DNA of 64,000 nucleotides. It comes from Streptomyces coffeae. GTDB taxonomy: Bacteria > Actinomycetota > Actinomycetes > Streptomycetales > Streptomycetaceae. The stretch spans positions 372,001 to 436,000 of the forward strand of contig NZ_JAERRF010000003.1 of the NCBI RefSeq assembly GCF_016741875.1, given 5' to 3'. The notes beneath the pieces were generated by a model. That model did no database searches. It saw only the letters and a list, made by a program, of their open reading frames with translations, and was not told where the DNA came from. The translations under genes were made by a program, and so were the position numbers. How positions within the stretch are numbered: position 1 is the first letter of the stretch; every line of letters begins with the position of its first letter. Below, in pieces: positions 60,377 to 64,000 of this stretch.

Positions 60377-60667
60377 TCAGGGGATGTAGACGCTCTGGCC
60401 GAACTCGAAGATGCCGCTCTCACCCGGCGGGACCGGGGCGATCGGCGCTCCCTGGCAGTCGGGGCCGGAGAAGACCAGGGCCACCTCGTCGGTGCGGTTG
60501 TCGACACTCAGCGGGTAGTGATCGGTGTTGTAGCAGCCGCTGGGGTTGTTGTGCGGCGTGCCGCTGACGATCAGGGTGCCCTGGGCGGCGGCAGCTGTTC
60601 CGGCTGACGAGAGGGCGAGACCCAGCGCACCGATCACCGCTGCCGCCACGATTCCCATCCGACGCAT
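60377..60667 (-). CDS. Small secreted protein, unknown function
   Basis: 96 residues from the ATG at 60667, placed 6 nt after GGAGG; the adjacent ATG at 60670 is closer than usual. A Sec signal peptide covers about 1-27 (GTAAAA). The mature 69 residues contain two cysteines (SGCYNTDH and GPDCQGAP), which could form one disulphide in a small beta domain. I recognise no family. Confidence 0.7.
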   Translation of the reverse strand: MRRMGIVAAAVIGALGLALSSAGTAAAAQGTLIVSGTPHNNPSGCYNTDHYPLSVDNRTDEVALVFSGPDCQGAPIAPVPPGESGIFEFGQSVYIP

Positions 60668-61153
60668 CATGTACCTCCTGTTGCATTTCGCGAAGACGCC
60701 AACCGCCTTCCGCCCCATGGGTATCTGCGGGCACTCGACTCCCACTCACAAGGAGGCTGAGGGGGAATCGGGGTCCGATCGCCCCTTCCCCCATGCGGCT
60801 CGGAGGGACGCCGTTCCCGGCAGTGCCGGAATTCCGGATTTCGATCGTCCGCTCGCGGCCCACCAGCTCTCCGAGGGAATGCGAGGCGGGGTTGAACGGG
60901 GAGCGAGAGACATACGAGTCCCCGTTGCTGTCCTGTGACGCGTTGGGCGCGACGGGGCAGTGGGCTCCGCGCACCACGTCGCCGCCCGGCCTGGCGTCCA
61001 CAGGACGGCGCCAAGCTGGGCGGCGATCTGGCCGAAAACCTATGGTGTGGGTCGTTGATGCAGGTCAGGGCCATGGGATCGGCCGACTGGCGGGCAGTTG
61101 GGATGCGGGACACGGAGAAGTGGGCTTTTAGTTGTAGCTAAAGGTGGGAACCT
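60668..61153. other. 486-bp gap without recognised gene
   Basis: Open frames on both strands show no domain. The region ends with a short inverted repeat TTTAGTTGTAGCTAAA (61127-61142) just before the XRE gene, a candidate autoregulatory operator. Confidence 0.45.
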
Positions 61154-61528
61154 GTGGCTGAGGGACGAGCGAGATTCGTCGACAGGGTGCGGCTGGGAGT
61201 GATGTGCATGCCGTGGAAGGGCAAGGGACCGAAGGGGGAGGCCGCGGAGCTCGCCGGGGCCCAGCTGGCCCGTCAAGCCACCGTGGAAGTGGCGGGGTTG
61301 CTGGGCAAGCGGGATATGAGCAGAGCGGATCTGGCCAGGCTCATGGACGTCAGTCCGGGGCGGGTGAGCCAAATACTGTCCGGAGATGAGAATCTGACCC
61401 TGAGAAGCCTGGCCGCGGTGGCCGAAGCGCTTGAACTGGACGTCAAGATCAGCTTCGTTGAGCCCAAGGACGACGGCGGCCGTCGCGCGCTTAGCCGCGG
61501 CGACGACTCCTTCGTCTGTGCCCCGTGA
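61154..61528 (+). CDS. XRE-family DNA-binding protein (antitoxin-like)
   Basis: 124 residues from a GTG with AAGGTGGG upstream; a GTG or ATG near 61202 could also start it. The C-terminal Cro/C1 HTH reads RADLARLMDVSPGRVSQILSG and is followed by LTLRSLAAVAEALELDVKISFV, an arrangement seen in HigA-type antitoxins and phage regulators. The upstream palindrome 61127-61142 may be its own operator. No RelE/HigB-like toxin is found on either side, so it is a solitary regulator here. Confidence 0.75.
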   Translation: MAEGRARFVDRVRLGVMCMPWKGKGPKGEAAELAGAQLARQATVEVAGLLGKRDMSRADLARLMDVSPGRVSQILSGDENLTLRSLAAVAEALELDVKISFVEPKDDGGRRALSRGDDSFVCAP

Positions 61529-61558
61529 ATCCATGAACGGCCGTGCGGGGCGCGCGGA

Positions 61559-62356
61559 TCAGGGGTGCGACGCGCCCGCTGCCGCCAGTGGCTCTTCGGT
61601 CAGCGCCTGGTCCCGCAGCCGTTCGAGGTCGCGGTCCGCGCTCCGCTTGCCCGTCCGATAGCCGAACTCCAGCATCTTCACACAGGCTTCCTTGGCCATG
61701 GCCAGCGCCTGACGGCGGTCCTCCGCCTCCTCCCGGGTGGCGCTGTGCAGTTCGACGGGGAAGTCCTGGAGCTCACGCTGCCGACAGCTCGCCTCGATGT
61801 CCGCCTCGACCTTGGCGGCGTCGTCCAGGTACTGATCCACCTCCTCGTACAAGGTGTTGATCGCCGTCCGCTCCTTGGTCACCGGAGTGGAGCCGCGCAG
61901 GTACCCACGGGAGTCGAAGGCGAACATCCGCAGCTGGGCGACCGTTCCGAAGTCCCGGACCAGCCGGTGGCAGTGGCAGTACATGTCATGGGCGAGCCGC
62001 CGCTCCAGCCGGTCCAGAAGCACCGCGATGCCCAGGGTGATCACCGCGACGAAGGGCGGTGTGGACTGCTGGTTCTGCTGCTGACGTACGCGCGGGGCGA
62101 GCGCCCCGCCCGCGGCGGCCGCGGCCACGGCGGGCGGCACATCGGCCGCGTGGGGCAGCAGCAGCGTGATGGTGATCAGCGCCGCCGCGCAGGTGCATCC
62201 GGTGATCGCGACGCACAGCGCCGTGGACCGCGCGGTGCCCAGCAGCCTGCCCTTGTCGGCGAAACGGTGGATCAGTGAGATCCAGGTGACCAGCGCGCAG
62301 GCGGCGAGGGGTAACGCGATCCGCGCGAACCACTCCTGTGCATAGAGCTCGTGCAA
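61559..62356 (-). CDS. Membrane protein with C-terminal helical cytoplasmic domain
   Basis: 265 residues; the frame opens with a TTG at 62356, with GGGGGAG close upstream, and no better start is seen. Three or four membrane segments are visible: about 10-28, 45-67, perhaps 72-85, and 103-118. A charged helical region follows with a CHCH-like MYCHCHRLV at about 125-133, conserved Glu/Asp-rich helices and ERRQ-type charged runs. I do not recognise the family. Confidence 0.68.
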   Translation of the reverse strand: MHELYAQEWFARIALPLAACALVTWISLIHRFADKGRLLGTARSTALCVAITGCTCAAALITITLLLPHAADVPPAVAAAAAGGALAPRVRQQQNQQSTPPFVAVITLGIAVLLDRLERRLAHDMYCHCHRLVRDFGTVAQLRMFAFDSRGYLRGSTPVTKERTAINTLYEEVDQYLDDAAKVEADIEASCRQRELQDFPVELHSATREEAEDRRQALAMAKEACVKMLEFGYRTGKRSADRDLERLRDQALTEEPLAAAGASHP

Positions 62357-62549
62357 TGCTCCCCCTGCTCGCGCCTCGCTGCCGGTGCGCCGGAGGCGAG
62401 CGGCCGGTCACGGGGAGAGCGGGAGCCCCATCACTGTCCGCCCGGAGGGCGGAAGGACCGGCGAGTGGTGTGCGGTGCGTGCACGGAGCGCCTCGTCGCG
62501 TGGTCACGATAGTGCCCCTCGATCGCGTAATGCACGGCTCACATTCCGT

Positions 62550-63572
62550 TTACCACGGGATCGCGCCGCCCTGGGCCGTGCCGGGGAGCCCCCCGCGCCG
62601 CCCTTCACGCGCGTCAAGGGGTGGTGGCCAGACGGCCGGCGGCTGGAGGTGGCGGGCCGCGCTGCGGGCGGCGGAGGCGACCGTGGCCCGGGCCTCGCGG
62701 CAGGTCAGCCCGATGTCGACGGCGGCCTGGACCAGGTCGGGTGCGAGCTGTGCACCAGCGCCCGTCTCGTAGGCGCGACAGGCCGCCCAGAACAGCCGGT
62801 CGTTGCGCTGGCCCTCGCGGGACTCGCGGACGAACCGTACGAGGGCGGTGAGCGCGGCGGGAGGCCGCTCGGACGGGCGGCGCCCGGACGATGCGCGCAG
62901 CCGGGCGGGAGACGGCGGCCGCAGCAGCCGCAGCAGCGCGGGCGGGACGGGGGCGGGGGTCCAGACGGGGGAGCCGGGGGCGAGGCGGTAGCTGCCGTGT
63001 GCGGCGGCCGAACCGGGGCCGACGAGATAGCCGCCCGATCCGCGGATGTCGATACCGGGGGCGAGGCGGCCCGCGGAGTTGGCGACGGTGAGGCCGGGCG
63101 GGCCGCTCAGCCACAGGTGACGGCCGCCGCCCGGGGTGAGCACGGTGACGGTGCGGGGGACGGTGAAGCCGTGCTCGCGGGCGAGCCGTGCGAGAGCGGC
63201 GGGGCCGTCGGTGCCGTTCCGACCGGTGACGTCCCCGGGGCCCCGCGGGTTCTGTGGTGCCGTCGGGCCGTTCGGCCGGACGTCGAGGTCGACGCCGATG
63301 AGGTGGTGCGGGGCGCATCCGCACGCGATGCCGTACGCGGTGGCCCAGGGGGCGGCGGCGAACAGCGCGCGGACCGTCTCCGGGTCCGCGGAGGCGTCAT
63401 GGATGCCGTGGCCCAGCCGGCCGCAAGCGCCGCGGCAGGGCGGGGATTCGGGGTCGCGGTGGTGTGGGGAGCGCACGGCGGGCAGCTTCGCGCGGGTCAG
63501 CGGGATCACACGGAAGCCGCGCGCCGAGGCGGCGAGGGCGTGGGCGAGTGCGATGGTCGCCATGACCCCCAT
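62550..63572 (-). CDS. Bifunctional DNA primase/polymerase (prim-pol) domain protein
   Basis: 340 residues from the ATG at 63572 (ATG at 63563 is an alternative). The prim-pol fold is well conserved: ALAASARGFRVIPL, HHLIGVDLDVR with the catalytic Asp pair, TPGGGRHLWL with the active-site His, and GIDIRGSGGYLVGPGS. A C-terminal helical domain contains RNDRLFWAACRAYE, as in primase-helicase partners (PriCT-like). Such proteins prime or extend DNA on plasmids, phages and islands. No helicase gene lies within the window. Confidence 0.88.
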   Translation of the reverse strand: MGVMATIALAHALAASARGFRVIPLTRAKLPAVRSPHHRDPESPPCRGACGRLGHGIHDASADPETVRALFAAAPWATAYGIACGCAPHHLIGVDLDVRPNGPTAPQNPRGPGDVTGRNGTDGPAALARLAREHGFTVPRTVTVLTPGGGRHLWLSGPPGLTVANSAGRLAPGIDIRGSGGYLVGPGSAAAHGSYRLAPGSPVWTPAPVPPALLRLLRPPSPARLRASSGRRPSERPPAALTALVRFVRESREGQRNDRLFWAACRAYETGAGAQLAPDLVQAAVDIGLTCREARATVASAARSAARHLQPPAVWPPPLDAREGRRGGLPGTAQGGAIPW

Positions 63573-64000
63573 TTTCGGACAAGTGTTCGGCAATGGGAAG
63601 GGGGTCGGGGAACGCGGTAAGGATGGCCGAAAGTGTGCGGAACCGGTGCTCCGCCGCTCCCGCGCGGTGCGGTGGATGGTGGAGCGGGTGGCGCATGGGC
63701 GCGCTCCCAAGGAGTGGAGGCGCTCGGCACGTTTAACTCTCATTCCTCATGCTTGCGTGGTAATTGCGGTGTCCAGTGCGCTTGTTCCGGGATGCGGTGG
63801 GGCAATTCTGCTTCCGCGATGGTTCCCGAGCGTCGGAGGAAGCGAGATGGCGGAGATCCGCACCATCCCCACCGGGTGGAGGTCCGGGGTCGTGCCCCGG
63901 TCGCACGGAGGCAGATCGCCACCGAGGAGCGGGACGTAACGGGGGAATGGGGGACGCCGGGGGGCGCTGGGGGGCAGAGAACGGTGTTCGGACCGACGAG
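63573..64000. other. Region right of prim-pol gene to window end
   Basis: No gene could be supported. A patch near 63730-63790 is AT-richer than the surroundings and may hold promoters, including that of the prim-pol gene or of a gene beyond the edge. Confidence 0.4.

Noticed and set aside
61154..61528. Toxin-antitoxin module including the XRE protein
   Set aside because: No toxin-like gene could be found on either side, so only a solitary regulator is supported.

Overview
The window has the marks of a Streptomyces chromosome. It is very GC-rich, uses GTG and TTG starts freely, shows many promoters placed so that the transcript begins at or next to the start codon, and carries typical streptomycete families (fused CydDC, DyP peroxidase DtpA, RsbW-like ATPases without partners, SpoIIE phosphatases, prim-pol proteins). 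Two replication signals suggest it lies on the core arm near oriC: a perfect 14-bp parS site at 6367-6380, and a cluster of DnaA boxes between serS and pheA (30443-30741).

Layout. 1-2006: metallophosphoesterase (cut by the window edge) and a LacI-type regulator. 2411-9991: an aromatic/histidinol-phosphate aminotransferase, then cydA-cydB-cydCD (cytochrome bd oxidase and its assembly exporter) behind a near-consensus Rex operator. 10141-18481: orphan GAF histidine kinase, glycine-rich secreted protein, HAD phosphatase, LLM flavin oxidoreductase, HtpX and PspAB, and a hydrolase-SDR fusion. 18774-22391: a four-gene ABC-2 export operon with two ATPases and two permeases. 22510-27405: WYL, LysR and double-AsnC regulators and a DHA2 drug exporter. 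27633-31726: secreted phospholipase A2, HAD phosphatase, serS, DnaA-box region, pheA. 31884-38248: a copper-handling operon on the minus strand (YcnI-like, Sco, PCu(A)C, CopCD, DtpA) preceded by a membrane protein. 38450-53100: regulators of the RsbW/SpoIIE type, MocR-AhpD pair, aminopeptidase P, a degenerate prim-pol, SEC-C protein, GDPD. 53095-54740: HtrA-like protease and tRNA-Ser(UGA). 58861-63572: a mostly accessory stretch ending in a membrane protein and a prim-pol protein.

Two insertions interrupt this core. Island A (38911-42944) carries tetR, an MpaB-type oxygenase gene and an aldehyde dehydrogenase gene. It is bounded by a 46-bp direct repeat (43/46, the first 32 exact) that is the 3' end of the neighbouring ATPase gene, and a TetR-type operator overlaps the -10 of the oxygenase promoter. 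Island B (about 54741-58860) sits at the 3' end of tRNA-Ser; the far side has a 60-nt copy of the tRNA 3' part (55/60). Inside are a secreted protein gene with a TTA codon, the tail ends of an integrase gene and an XRE regulator gene lying back to back, and an arsenic operon in which arsR, arsC and the arsI-like gene look intact while the ACR3 pump and an acetyltransferase gene are broken.

Start sites were chosen from Shine-Dalgarno spacing or -10 position where possible. Family assignments come from reading motifs; no database search was run.
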